A stretch of 28,698 nucleotides of DNA from Actinomycetes bacterium (GTDB lineage Bacteria; Actinomycetota; Actinomycetes; Actinomycetales; Microbacteriaceae): contig JAEYVZ010000083.1 in NCBI GenBank assembly GCA_023431405.1, positions 1-28,698 on the forward strand, in the 5' to 3' direction. Positions 22,007 through 28,698 of this stretch are shown piece after piece. The notes under the pieces are model-generated. The model was not told the DNA's origin. It did not search any database and saw only the letters and a program-made list of their open reading frames with translations. The first letter of the stretch is position 1. Each line of letters starts with the position of its first letter. The position numbers were made by a program, and so were the translations under genes.

Positions 22007-22869
22007 GTCCGATCGTCGACCTCAGCGCCCTCTCGGTGCACCTCGATACCGGCGGGCGCGACGGGGATGCCGTGCGCACCCTCGTGCACGGCGTCGATGT
22101 GTCGATCGCTCCCGGCGAGCGTCTGGGCATCATCGGCGAGTCGGGGTCGGGCAAGTCGCTCACGGCGCTCGCGGTGCTGGGGCTCCTGCCCTACCCGCTG
22201 GTCGCCCGAGGATCGGCGGTGGTCGACGCTGCGGCGGGGCCCGTCGAGGTGGTCGGTGCCTCCGCGCGCACGCTCGACCGCTTGCGCGGTACGACGATCT
22301 CGGCCGTCTTCCAGGAGCCGCTGGCCTCGCTCGATCCGCTCATGCGCGTGGGCGGCCAGTTGGCGTGGCCGCTGCGCACCCACCGTGGCCTTCGGGGGGA
22401 TGCGCTCCGCCGTGGGGTCCTCGACGCCCTGGCGGATGTGCAGCTGAGCGACCCCGAGCGGATCGCGCGCTCGTACATCCACGAGATCTCCGGCGGCCAG
22501 CGTCAGCGCGTGGCCATCGCGCTCGCGCTGGCGGGCGGACCGCGCATCCTCATCGCCGACGAGCCGACGACCGCGCTCGATGTCACGGTGCAGGCCGGCG
22601 TCCTGGAGCTCCTGCAGCGCGAGGTGACCGAGCGCGGCATGACGCTGCTGTTCATCAGCCACGACCTGCCGGTGCTGGCGGGTCTCGCCGACCGGCTCCT
22701 CGTGATGCGAGGCGGCCGCCAGGTGGAGCTCGGCGCCACCGACGACATCCTGCGTGCACCCACCGCCGACTACACGGCGCAGCTCGTGGCCGCCTCCCGC
22801 GCCCTCGACGACTTTCTGCCTGCGCGCGCGGTGCCGGGCGACAGCGACCGAGAGGGAGGCCCCGCATGA
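22003..22869 (+). CDS. Peptide/nickel-type ABC transporter ATPase, DppD-like
   Basis: A 288-residue ATPase with Walker A GESGSGKS (45-52), Q-loop VFQEPLASLDPLMRVGGQL, signature ISGGQRQR, Walker B ILIADEPTTALD and H-loop FISHD. It is somewhat shorter than typical DppD/OppD because the C-terminal oligopeptide-transporter extension is reduced to a short Ala/Asp/Arg tail without the usual cysteine motif. AGGAG lies before ATG 22003, and both ends overlap their neighbours by four bases. It drives uptake together with the DppF-like ATPase. Confidence 0.92.
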   Translation: MSPIVDLSALSVHLDTGGRDGDAVRTLVHGVDVSIAPGERLGIIGESGSGKSLTALAVLGLLPYPLVARGSAVVDAAAGPVEVVGASARTLDRLRGTTISAVFQEPLASLDPLMRVGGQLAWPLRTHRGLRGDALRRGVLDALADVQLSDPERIARSYIHEISGGQRQRVAIALALAGGPRILIADEPTTALDVTVQAGVLELLQREVTERGMTLLFISHDLPVLAGLADRLLVMRGGRQVELGATDDILRAPTADYTAQLVAASRALDDFLPARAVPGDSDREGGPA

Positions 22870-23639
22870 GCGATCTCGACGTCCGCCCGCCGCTCCTGGC
22901 CGCAGAAGCGGTCACCTTCGGCTACGGAGCCCGCACCGTCCTCAGCGATGTGTCGGTGTCGATCGCGGCCGGCGGCAGCCTCGGTCTCGTGGGCGAATCG
23001 GGCGCCGGCAAGACGACGCTGCTGCGCCTGCTGCTCGGACTCCAGGCTCCCACGTCCGGTCGCGTCGTGTTCGACGGGGCACCCCTCGCGCTCGGCGACC
23101 GGCGGGCCATGCGCGCCTTCCGCCGGGCCGTGCAGCCGGTGTTCCAGGATCCGTTCTCGTCTCTCGATCCCCGGATGCCGATCGGTCGCTCGGTGGCAGA
23201 GCCCCTGCGCTCGCTCGGCATCAGGGGAGATCACCGCGCCCGGGTCGCCGAACTGCTGCGGGCGGTGGGTCTTCCCGATGACGCCGCGGGCCGCTATCCC
23301 GATGCGTTCTCCGGCGGACAGCGGCAGCGCATCGCGATCGCGCGGGCACTCGCGCCGAAGCCGAGGGCGCTGCTGGCAGACGAGCCGGTGAGCGCGCTCG
23401 ACACGTCGGTGCGGATGCACGTCATCGAGCTGCTTCAGCGTCTCGCGCGAGAGCAGGGGATCGCCTTCCTCCTGGTCTCGCACGATCTCACGATCGTGTC
23501 GGCGCTGTGCGCACAGACTGCGGTCCTGGAGGCGGGTCGCATCGTCGAGCACGGGCCGACGGCAGAGCTGCTCACCGCCCCGCGGCATGCGTACACGGCG
23601 CAGCTGCTGGCGTCGGTGCCGCGGCTGCCCGCGCCCTGA
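22866..23639 (+). CDS. Peptide/nickel-type ABC transporter ATPase, DppF-like
   Basis: A 257-residue ATPase with Walker A GESGAGKT (43-50), Q-loop VFQDPFSSLDPRMPIGRSVAE, signature FSGGQRQR, Walker B ALLADEPVSALD and H-loop LVSHD. FQDPFSSLDPR and the SALDTSVR motif are typical of the DppF/NikE group. It is the last gene of the uptake operon; a hairpin at 23700-23726 follows. All catalytic motifs of both ATPases and both permeases are intact, so the transporter should work. Confidence 0.92.
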   Translation: MSDLDVRPPLLAAEAVTFGYGARTVLSDVSVSIAAGGSLGLVGESGAGKTTLLRLLLGLQAPTSGRVVFDGAPLALGDRRAMRAFRRAVQPVFQDPFSSLDPRMPIGRSVAEPLRSLGIRGDHRARVAELLRAVGLPDDAAGRYPDAFSGGQRQRIAIARALAPKPRALLADEPVSALDTSVRMHVIELLQRLAREQGIAFLLVSHDLTIVSALCAQTAVLEAGRIVEHGPTAELLTAPRHAYTAQLLASVPRLPAP

Positions 23640-23699
23640 TCGTCCGCGCGCCCGCGTCTTCCGCGTGTTCTGATCCTCCTGAGCCCTGGTATTCCGCGA

Positions 23700-23726
23700 G
23701 CCCCGGTCTCTCGCGTGTTCCGGGGC
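23700..23726. terminator. Candidate bidirectional terminator hairpin
   Basis: GCCCCGG (23700-23706) pairs with CCGGGGC (23720-23726) around a 13-base loop, in the 98-base gap between the convergent transporter operon and methyltransferase gene. No T-run is present. Confidence 0.4.
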
Positions 23727-23737
23727 CGCGACGGCGA

Positions 23738-24886
23738 TCAGCGTCGCGTCGACACGGTCACCGTGAACTTCGCGTTACGCGCGACCTGGCGGGTGGGGCC
23801 GACGATGCGCTCCAGCTGCCCGCGGTAGCCGAGCGGTGAGTTCCAGACGCACCACAGCTCGCCTCCTGACCGAAGCACGCGCGCCGCGTCGGCGAACAGC
23901 CTCGGGGCGACGCGGTCGGACACCGCTGCCCCGGTGTGGAACGGCGGATTCAGCGCGATGAACGACGCTGAAGCGTCGGCGAGGGAGCTGAGCGCGTCGT
24001 CGCGCACCACCCGTACGCGGTCGCCGACTCCGTTGGCTGCCGCCGTGGCGAGGGCGGAGGCGACCGCCGCGGCCGACTGGTCCGATGCGTACACGTGCGC
24101 GTCGGGATGCCGCAGGGCGAGGTGGGCTGCGACCACTCCCGTTCCGCACGCCAGATCGATGAGCGGGTCCTCCGCGGTGCCGCCGGGCGGATCGGCGGGC
24201 AGGTGGGCGAGCAGCAGACGGGTGCCGATGTCGATACGAGCGCCGGCGAACGCGCCCCCGAAGGCGCACACGCGGAGGCCGTCGACGGTGGCGGTCGCAG
24301 GCACGGGGTCGACACCATCGTGAGGCCCCCGCGCGACGAGCACACGGGACTTCTGCCGCGCGTGGGTGATGTCGAGCCGGTCGAAGAACCGGCGCAGCAC
24401 CTCGTTCATCGCCGTGGACATGTGCTTCACCCGTCCGCCGGCGTACACCACGACGTCGGCGGCGGCGTGGGCGGCGATGAGGCCGGCGATGTCGCGGAGC
24501 GCGTCGAGCGAGCGCGGCAGCCTCAGCAGCACGACACGGGCGCCGTCGACGAGCTCGGCGGACAGGGGCATCGATCGGAATCCGGCCGGGAGCGTCTCCT
24601 CGCCGGAGAGCGGACCGGGCAGCTCGAGCCGCGCGGCGTTCGCCGCCAGGGCTCGCTCGCCCGTGACGGCATCCTGATGCACGCGCACGCCTTTCGCGCC
24701 GTCGGCGAGCGCCGCGAGGGTCAACGCGCCGTACCCGTCGCCGATGACGACGATCTCGCCCGCACGTGCGGCAGCGCGGTCCGCTGCCGATTCGTCGAGC
24801 AGCAGCCGATCTGCGGCGTCGAAGGCGACGAGGCCGGGCGCCTCGACATCGGGCGATCGCCGCAGTGTCTCGAAGGGGAACGTCAC
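23738..24886 (-). CDS. RsmC/RlmG-like class I methyltransferase
   Basis: A 382-residue protein with two related halves, as in the rRNA guanine-N2 methyltransferases RsmC and RlmG. The C-terminal half is catalytic: DLACGTGVVAAHLALRHP binds S-adenosylmethionine, VYASDQSAAAV follows, and LNPPFHTG (near residue 312) is the NPPF motif of base amino-group methyltransferases. The N-terminal half (VIGDGYGALTLAAL...) keeps the fold but lacks the motif, as expected for the substrate-recognition domain. GTG 24886 overlaps the stop of the DUF4921 gene by four bases. The likely substrate is rRNA guanine, but 16S versus 23S cannot be decided from sequence alone. Confidence 0.85.
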   Translation of the reverse strand: MTFPFETLRRSPDVEAPGLVAFDAADRLLLDESAADRAAARAGEIVVIGDGYGALTLAALADGAKGVRVHQDAVTGERALAANAARLELPGPLSGEETLPAGFRSMPLSAELVDGARVVLLRLPRSLDALRDIAGLIAAHAAADVVVYAGGRVKHMSTAMNEVLRRFFDRLDITHARQKSRVLVARGPHDGVDPVPATATVDGLRVCAFGGAFAGARIDIGTRLLLAHLPADPPGGTAEDPLIDLACGTGVVAAHLALRHPDAHVYASDQSAAAVASALATAAANGVGDRVRVVRDDALSSLADASASFIALNPPFHTGAAVSDRVAPRLFADAARVLRSGGELWCVWNSPLGYRGQLERIVGPTRQVARNAKFTVTVSTRR

Positions 24887-26241
24887 CGGTCGCGAGCTTC
24901 CCGCGCGCCGCCGGGCGCGGCATCCGCCCCCTCGCTGATGGACGCTCCGCCGTGGCCGCTCGCGTAGCGGAGCCGGGTGTCGTCGGGCGTGCATTCGTCG
25001 CCGATGCGGATGCCGGGGGCGATCAGTCCCTGTTCGCGGAGGCGGGTGAGCGATTCCACCGCCCGCCGGCGCAGCTCCCACGGGTCGATCGTGTTGACGT
25101 AGACCTTCGTGACGCCCTCGAAGCCGGCGGGCGTCGACGTACGCCACTTCAGCACGACGCGCCACGGCATCGCCCACGGCGCGTGCGGGGGGCGGTAGTG
25201 CCATTCCTCGTTCGTGGGCACCTGAGCGCCGGTGGCGGCGTGCAGGGCGTGGAGAAGGTCGGACACCGCGCGGATGCCGGCGGGGGAGTGCTCGAAGGGG
25301 AGATTCTCCTCCGCCGTGGAGAACACCTCGAACGCGGGATAGCGGTGGCCGACACCGGCGACGGCCACCGCGCCGTCTGTGGCGGCGACGACGAGGTCGT
25401 GCTCGGCAGCCAGGTCGATGATGCGGTGCTGGTAGAGCAGATGATCGCTCGCCAGCATCCGCAGCTCCCGATCGACCTGGGGGCCGTGTTCGTCGATCGC
25501 GACGAGCTGCTTGTGGAGGTGCTCGAACGACGCACCCGCGGGGCGCAGCCAGTTCTGGAACACAGCGACGTAGGCGGCGTGCGGCTGCGCGGCGTGGATC
25601 TCAGCGAGGGCCGACACCGTGAAGGCGACGTACGCGGCATGCTCATCGGGGCGGAGCGAACCCGACGACACGATCTGGTCGTCGTATTCGGCGCCGTCGA
25701 CGACGTGGCGTCGGGCGACGATCACGTCGTGCGATCCGCCCAGCAGGTCGAGAGCTGCCTCCTCCAGCGACACCGCGGTGCCGGAGGCGGCGGCGCGGAT
25801 GTCGGCGAGCTTCTCGATGTGCGCCCGGCCGACGGGATCGGCGAGGTACGCCTGCGCCCATTCCACGACCGACGACGGCTGACGGAAGCCGTGATTCTCA
25901 CGCCAGTACTCGGCCGACACGATCTCGAAGAGGTTGCCGAACCGGCGGAACTCGGCCGTCGTGTCGTCGAGGTCGGCGGCGGCGACGCGGCGCAGCTCGG
26001 TGAAGTCGGGGCCGACCAGCCGCGCCTTCTCGGGTGTCGTCTCGAAGTACCGGTCGCTGCAGAACGCGCACAGCCGGCGCTCCTCGCCCGGAGCCAGCCG
26101 CCGGGGGGCGTCGCGGGGTGCTGCGAGCGGACGACCGGCGCGCCCCGGCACGGTCCACACGCGGGTGCCCGTGAGCGGGCCCACCTGTTTCACCGTGCCG
26201 TCGGGCATGCGCGTGAGCGCGATCTCGGGTGCCTCGGTCAC
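24883..26241 (-). CDS. DUF4921 protein with HIT/GalT-like active-site motif
   Basis: A 452-residue protein found mainly in actinobacteria. It has a CxxC pair (Cys58, Cys61 in LCAFCSDRYFETTPEKARL) and FEHLHKQLVAID near residues 239-250, which contains an H-x-H-x-Q motif like that of galactose-1-phosphate uridylyltransferase and other HIT-superfamily nucleotide transferases. The preceding QNWLRPAGAS segment also resembles the GalT strand before the active histidines. I infer a nucleotidyltransferase or phosphorylase acting on a sugar or nucleotide; the substrate is unknown. GTG 26241 is supported by a TAGGGT box six bases upstream. It is translationally coupled to the methyltransferase and divergent from the sirtuin. 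Confidence 0.8.
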   Translation of the reverse strand: MTEAPEIALTRMPDGTVKQVGPLTGTRVWTVPGRAGRPLAAPRDAPRRLAPGEERRLCAFCSDRYFETTPEKARLVGPDFTELRRVAAADLDDTTAEFRRFGNLFEIVSAEYWRENHGFRQPSSVVEWAQAYLADPVGRAHIEKLADIRAAASGTAVSLEEAALDLLGGSHDVIVARRHVVDGAEYDDQIVSSGSLRPDEHAAYVAFTVSALAEIHAAQPHAAYVAVFQNWLRPAGASFEHLHKQLVAIDEHGPQVDRELRMLASDHLLYQHRIIDLAAEHDLVVAATDGAVAVAGVGHRYPAFEVFSTAEENLPFEHSPAGIRAVSDLLHALHAATGAQVPTNEEWHYRPPHAPWAMPWRVVLKWRTSTPAGFEGVTKVYVNTIDPWELRRRAVESLTRLREQGLIAPGIRIGDECTPDDTRLRYASGHGGASISEGADAAPGGAREARDR

Positions 26242-26247
26242 CCCTTC

Positions 26248-26257
26248 ACCCTAGCGA
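26248..26257. promoter_or_regulatory. Overlapping divergent leaderless -10 boxes
   Basis: Only 23 bases separate the start codons of the DUF4921 gene (minus, 26241) and the sirtuin (plus, 26265). The minus strand carries TAGGGT (26248-26253) six bases before its GTG, and the plus strand TAGCGA (26252-26257) seven bases before its ATG; they share bases 26252-26253. RNA polymerase could occupy only one at a time. Confidence 0.5.
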
Positions 26258-26264
26258 GACGACA

Positions 26265-27002
26265 ATGGTTCGCATGCGAATCGTCGTGCTCACCGGTGCC
26301 GGCATCTCCGCGGAGAGCGGCGTGCCCACCTTCCGCGGGCCCGACGGGCTGTGGGAAGGCCACCGGGTGGAGGACGTCGCGACCCCCGAAGGGTTCGACG
26401 CGGATCCGCACACCGTTCATGCGTTCTACGACCAGCGCCGCCGCGCTCTCGAGCATGTCGCCCCCAATGCCGCACACGTCGCGCTCGCGCGGCTGGAACG
26501 CGTGTTCGGCGACGGCGTCCTGCTCGTCACGCAGAACGTCGACGACCTGCACGAGCGGGCAGGGTCCGAACGTGTCGTCCACATGCACGGCGAGCTCCGA
26601 CGGGCGCTTTGCCGCTCCTGCGGGGCGCGTCCGGCGTGGCGTGGCGATCTCTCCGGCGAACCGGCGTGCCCGATCTGTGGCGAGCGGGCGCTGCGTCCCG
26701 ATGTCGTGTGGTTCGGCGAGGTCCCTTACGAGCTGTCCCGCATCGAGCGCGCGGTGGCGGGATGCCACGTGTTCGCCGCGATCGGCACGTCGGGCGAGGT
26801 GTATCCGGCTGCAGGACTGGCCGCGCTCGCCCGGGCTGCCGGCGCCCGCACCGTCGAGCTGAACATCGCGCCCACCGGCGCGGTCACGGCATCCGGCACC
26901 CCGGTGTTCGACGAGGTGCATGCGGGGCCGGCGACCGTCGTCGTGCCGCGCTGGGTGGAGGCGCTCGTCGACGGCACCGGCGCCGGCGCGCAAGCCCCCT
27001 GA
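26265..27002 (+). CDS. cobB: Sirtuin, NAD-dependent protein deacylase (CobB type)
   Basis: A 245-residue Sir2-family enzyme that uses NAD to remove acyl groups from lysine. Visible are GAGIS (11-15), TFRGPDGLW (22-30), QNVD (90-93), catalytic His108 in HMHGE, a zinc site of Cys116, Cys119, Cys135 and Cys138, and GTSGEVYPAAGL. Tyr55 and Arg58 in FYDQRR match the Tyr-x-x-Arg pair of class III sirtuins (SIRT5, bacterial CobB), which favours desuccinylase/demalonylase activity besides deacetylation. ATG 26265 fits the -10 box; ATG 26274 is an alternative. It is divergent from the DUF4921 gene. Confidence 0.92.
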   Translation: MVRMRIVVLTGAGISAESGVPTFRGPDGLWEGHRVEDVATPEGFDADPHTVHAFYDQRRRALEHVAPNAAHVALARLERVFGDGVLLVTQNVDDLHERAGSERVVHMHGELRRALCRSCGARPAWRGDLSGEPACPICGERALRPDVVWFGEVPYELSRIERAVAGCHVFAAIGTSGEVYPAAGLAALARAAGARTVELNIAPTGAVTASGTPVFDEVHAGPATVVVPRWVEALVDGTGAGAQAP

Positions 27003-27021
27003 CACGACCGCGTCGGCACGT

Positions 27022-27027
27022 CATACT
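27022..27027 (+). promoter_or_regulatory. Putative leaderless -10 box of the DoxX-like gene
   Basis: CATACT is followed after six bases by ATG 27034, with no ribosome site, again fitting the leaderless pattern. Confidence 0.5.
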
Positions 27028-27033
27028 CGCGGG

Positions 27034-27414
27034 ATGAGGACGTTCGCACGCTGGCTGCTGGCCGCTTCGATGGTGTTCGCCGGGCTGAGCCATCTGTTCT
27101 GGGCGCGGCGCGAGTTCCGCGCCCAGGTGCCCGAGGTCGTGACCGACGTGCTGCCGATCGACTCCGACGGCGTGGTGGTCGCATCGGGTGCCGTGGAGAT
27201 CATGCTCGGGGCGGCGCTGGTGGCGTTGCCGAAGGAGCGCCGGCGGATCGGCGTCATCCTCGCCGCATTCTTCGTCGCCGTGTTCCCGGGCAACATCGCA
27301 CAGGCGGTGGGGCGCCGCGACGGCTTCGGCCTCGACACCGATGCCAAGCGGATCGTGCGCCTCTTCTTCCAGCCTGTGCTGGTCGCCTGGGCGCTCCTGT
27401 CGACGCGCGGGTAG
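27034..27414 (+). CDS. Small DoxX-like membrane protein
   Basis: A 126-residue protein with about four membrane segments (near 3-20, 49-68, 75-93 and 108-123). The order of features (RWLLAASMVFAGLSHLFW, then GAVEIMLGAALVALPKERRRIGVILAAFFVAVFPGNIAQA) is that of DoxX/DoxX-like proteins, a broad family linked to redox or membrane-bound sulfur and quinone chemistry but mostly unassigned. It lies 31 bases after the sirtuin and has its own -10 box. It converges on the NYN gene with 13 bases between. Confidence 0.78.
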   Translation: MRTFARWLLAASMVFAGLSHLFWARREFRAQVPEVVTDVLPIDSDGVVVASGAVEIMLGAALVALPKERRRIGVILAAFFVAVFPGNIAQAVGRRDGFGLDTDAKRIVRLFFQPVLVAWALLSTRG

Positions 27415-27427
27415 CGTGCGGGTGAGG

Positions 27428-28285
27428 TCAGGCCGCGATGAGGCGCACGCGCACGATGTTCGTCGACTCGTCGAGCTCGGCGACCTTCGGATAGGCCTTC
27501 ACGAAGTCGGAGAACGACCGATGTCCGAGACCCTTCTCACTGAATGAGGGGTCCATGCGCTTCATGAGGTTCTTGAGCGCCGACAGGTGCACCCAGCCGT
27601 CGTCCGACCGCTCCTGTTCCAGCCGGAGGGCGCGGGAGAGGAGTCCCTCCATCGGGTCGGATGCCGCGCGCTTGCGCCGCGAGGGAGGCGTCTCGGTCTT
27701 CTTCGCCGCCGGTTCCGGCATGCGCACGCCCGGGAGGGAGTCGTAGGAGTCGAACTGGTCGCAGGCGGCCGCGAGCGACTTGGCGGTCGATCCGGAGACG
27801 CCGACCCCGACGACCACGCGCCCGAGGCGCTTGCAGCGCTGGGCCAGCGGCACGTAGTCGCTGTCGCCGGCGACGATCACGACGTGGGTGAGGTCGGGGA
27901 GGCGGAACATGTCTTCGACCGCGTCGACCGCGAGACGGATGTCGGCGCCGTTCTTCGCGTACGCGGCCGCGGGGAAGAGCTGCACGAGGTCGACGGCACG
28001 GGCCACCAGCTGCGAGCGGTACTCCGCGTTGACGGGCGACGACCAGTCGGCATAGGCGCGGGTGAGCACGAGTGTGCCGAAGGAGGTGGCGTAGTCGATG
28101 ATGGCGCCGACGTCGATCGTCGCGTCTTTGAGGCGCTGGGCCACATCCGGCTCGTTGGGGTCTTCGGCTATGCGCTGACGGTCGCGGGCGTAGGCGTTGC
28201 GTCCGTGCACGCGGTCGTACCAGCTCATCACGATGTTGTCGAAGTCGAGGTAGACGGCCACGCGGGGATTCTGAAGATCCGGCAT
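27428..28285 (-). CDS. NYN-domain protein with C-terminal OST-HTH/LOTUS domain
   Basis: A 285-residue protein of the LabA/MARF1-like type. The N-terminal NYN (PIN-like) nuclease domain has the acidic active-site residues Asp14 and Asp16 (VYLDFDN), Asp115 and Asp121 (KNGADIRLAVDAVED) and Asp141/Asp143 (IVAGDSDYVPLAQRC), all retained. An Ala/Lys/Arg-rich linker (about 190-210) joins it to a C-terminal OST-HTH/LOTUS module (SDDGWVHLSALKNLMKRMDPSF, LGHRSFSDFVKAYP), an RNA-binding fold. It probably cleaves or processes RNA, but its target is unknown. The ATG at 28285 is preceded six bases upstream by CAGACT on the minus strand, suggesting a leaderless message. The upstream region is shared with the divergent PLDc_N gene. 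Confidence 0.88.
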   Translation of the reverse strand: MPDLQNPRVAVYLDFDNIVMSWYDRVHGRNAYARDRQRIAEDPNEPDVAQRLKDATIDVGAIIDYATSFGTLVLTRAYADWSSPVNAEYRSQLVARAVDLVQLFPAAAYAKNGADIRLAVDAVEDMFRLPDLTHVVIVAGDSDYVPLAQRCKRLGRVVVGVGVSGSTAKSLAAACDQFDSYDSLPGVRMPEPAAKKTETPPSRRKRAASDPMEGLLSRALRLEQERSDDGWVHLSALKNLMKRMDPSFSEKGLGHRSFSDFVKAYPKVAELDESTNIVRVRLIAA

Positions 28286-28291
28286 CGCTCC

Positions 28292-28297
28292 AGTCTG
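28292..28297 (-). promoter_or_regulatory. Putative leaderless -10 box of the NYN-LOTUS gene
   Basis: CAGACT on the minus strand lies six bases before ATG 28285. GGAG in the gap is too close to the start to be a normal ribosome site. Confidence 0.4.
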
Positions 28298-28342
28298 ACA
28301 GCACCAGCCAGACGATGGGATGCCGACATCGGCGGATCTTCG

Positions 28343-28348
28343 TAGACT
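28343..28348 (+). promoter_or_regulatory. Putative leaderless -10 box of the PLDc_N gene
   Basis: TAGACT is followed after six bases by ATG 28355, without a ribosome site. It is a good match to the leaderless pattern of this window. Confidence 0.5.
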
Positions 28349-28354
28349 CGCGCC

Positions 28355-28698
28355 ATGCCTCTGCTGATCTCGCTGCTGACGATCGCCCTGATGATCTTCG
28401 CGATCGTCGACATCATCCTCCGCGTGGACGGGCAGGTGAAGCACCTTCCGAAGCTGGTGTGGCTGCTCCTGGTCGTGCTGCTCCCGTTCATCGGGTCGGT
28501 GCTGTGGTTCGCCCTGGGACGCGAGTACCCCGAGCGTGCCGTGTCGCGGCCCCCGCAGTTCGCGCCGTGGGCGCAGGAGCCCCCGGCCCCGGCGCCGGCC
28601 CCGCCGCGCGATCCGCGCTCCACCGAGCAGCAGCTCGCCGATCTGGAGCGGGAGATCGAGGCGGAGCGGCTGCGCGCCGAGATCGCCCGGCGTCGTGC
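28355..28698 (+). CDS. PLDc_N-type membrane protein, 5' part
   Basis: The frame runs off the window end, leaving 114 complete codons. Two membrane segments (about 3-22 and 33-53) with the intervening VDGQVKHLPKLVW and the end of the second, FIGSVLWFALGRE, match the PLDc_N domain (the N-terminal segment of cardiolipin synthases, also found alone in short actinobacterial proteins). After a Pro/Ala linker comes a charged helix (EQQLADLEREIEAERLRAEIA) that looks like a short coiled coil. No phospholipase motif is visible. Function is unknown. The start is supported by the TAGACT box. Confidence 0.8.
   Translation, partial: MPLLISLLTIALMIFAIVDIILRVDGQVKHLPKLVWLLLVVLLPFIGSVLWFALGREYPERAVSRPPQFAPWAQEPPAPAPAPPRDPRSTEQQLADLEREIEAERLRAEIARRR

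Noticed and set aside
1..28698. Mobile elements, prophage, tRNA and rRNA genes
   Set aside because: No transposase, integrase, terminal repeats or phage proteins were recognised on either strand, and no tRNA cloverleaf or rRNA signature was seen by eye.

Overview
The window is GC-rich, densely coded DNA from a high-GC Gram-positive bacterium, most likely an actinobacterium of the Microbacteriaceae (Microbacterium-like). This is inferred from gene content (DUF3817, DUF1684, DUF4921, a YhgE/Pip protein, a NYN-LOTUS protein), GTG and TTG starts, and many TAnnnT boxes 6-7 bases before a start codon, typical of actinobacterial leaderless transcription. I see no rRNA, tRNA, CRISPR array, insertion sequence or phage gene. 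No gene-free stretch exceeds about 210 bases.

Region 1 (1-6120) is a sugar-acid catabolic cluster. It holds the end of an IlvD/Edd aldonate dehydratase, a DapA-family lyase, two IclR regulators, and an FAH-family hydrolase with an SDR dehydrogenase in one overlapping operon. An LhgO-type FAD oxidase is divergent from that operon. Together they fit a nonphosphorylative route: aldonate to 2-keto-3-deoxyaldonate, to 2,4-diketo acid, to pyruvate plus glycolate or lactate. Two promoters carry palindromes of the same TTCC-N7-GGAA form, likely IclR sites.

Region 2 (6138-9704) holds a 947-residue FAD/Fe-S 2-hydroxyacid dehydrogenase and a divergent GntR/FCD regulator. A TTGTC-A-GACAA palindrome lies on the apparent -10 box of the dehydrogenase. 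This enzyme may oxidise the hydroxyacid released by region 1.

Region 3 (9705-16372) is membrane and efflux oriented: a MacB/FtsX-type permease and its ATPase, a DedA protein, a degenerate ABC-ATPase-like protein coupled to a YhgE/Pip permease, and an AraC-type regulator. Region 4 (16516-18569) has a 5'-truncated glyoxalase-fold remnant, a MarR regulator, a DUF3817 membrane protein and a DUF1684 protein. Region 5 (18642-23639) is a complete five-gene peptide/nickel-type ABC uptake operon whose first permease lacks a canonical start codon at its conserved N-terminus.

Region 6 (23738-28698) contains an RsmC/RlmG-like methyltransferase overlapping a HIT/GalT-like DUF4921 gene, a divergent sirtuin, a small DoxX-like membrane protein, a NYN-LOTUS protein and the start of a PLDc_N membrane protein. 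Several of these genes appear to be leaderless.
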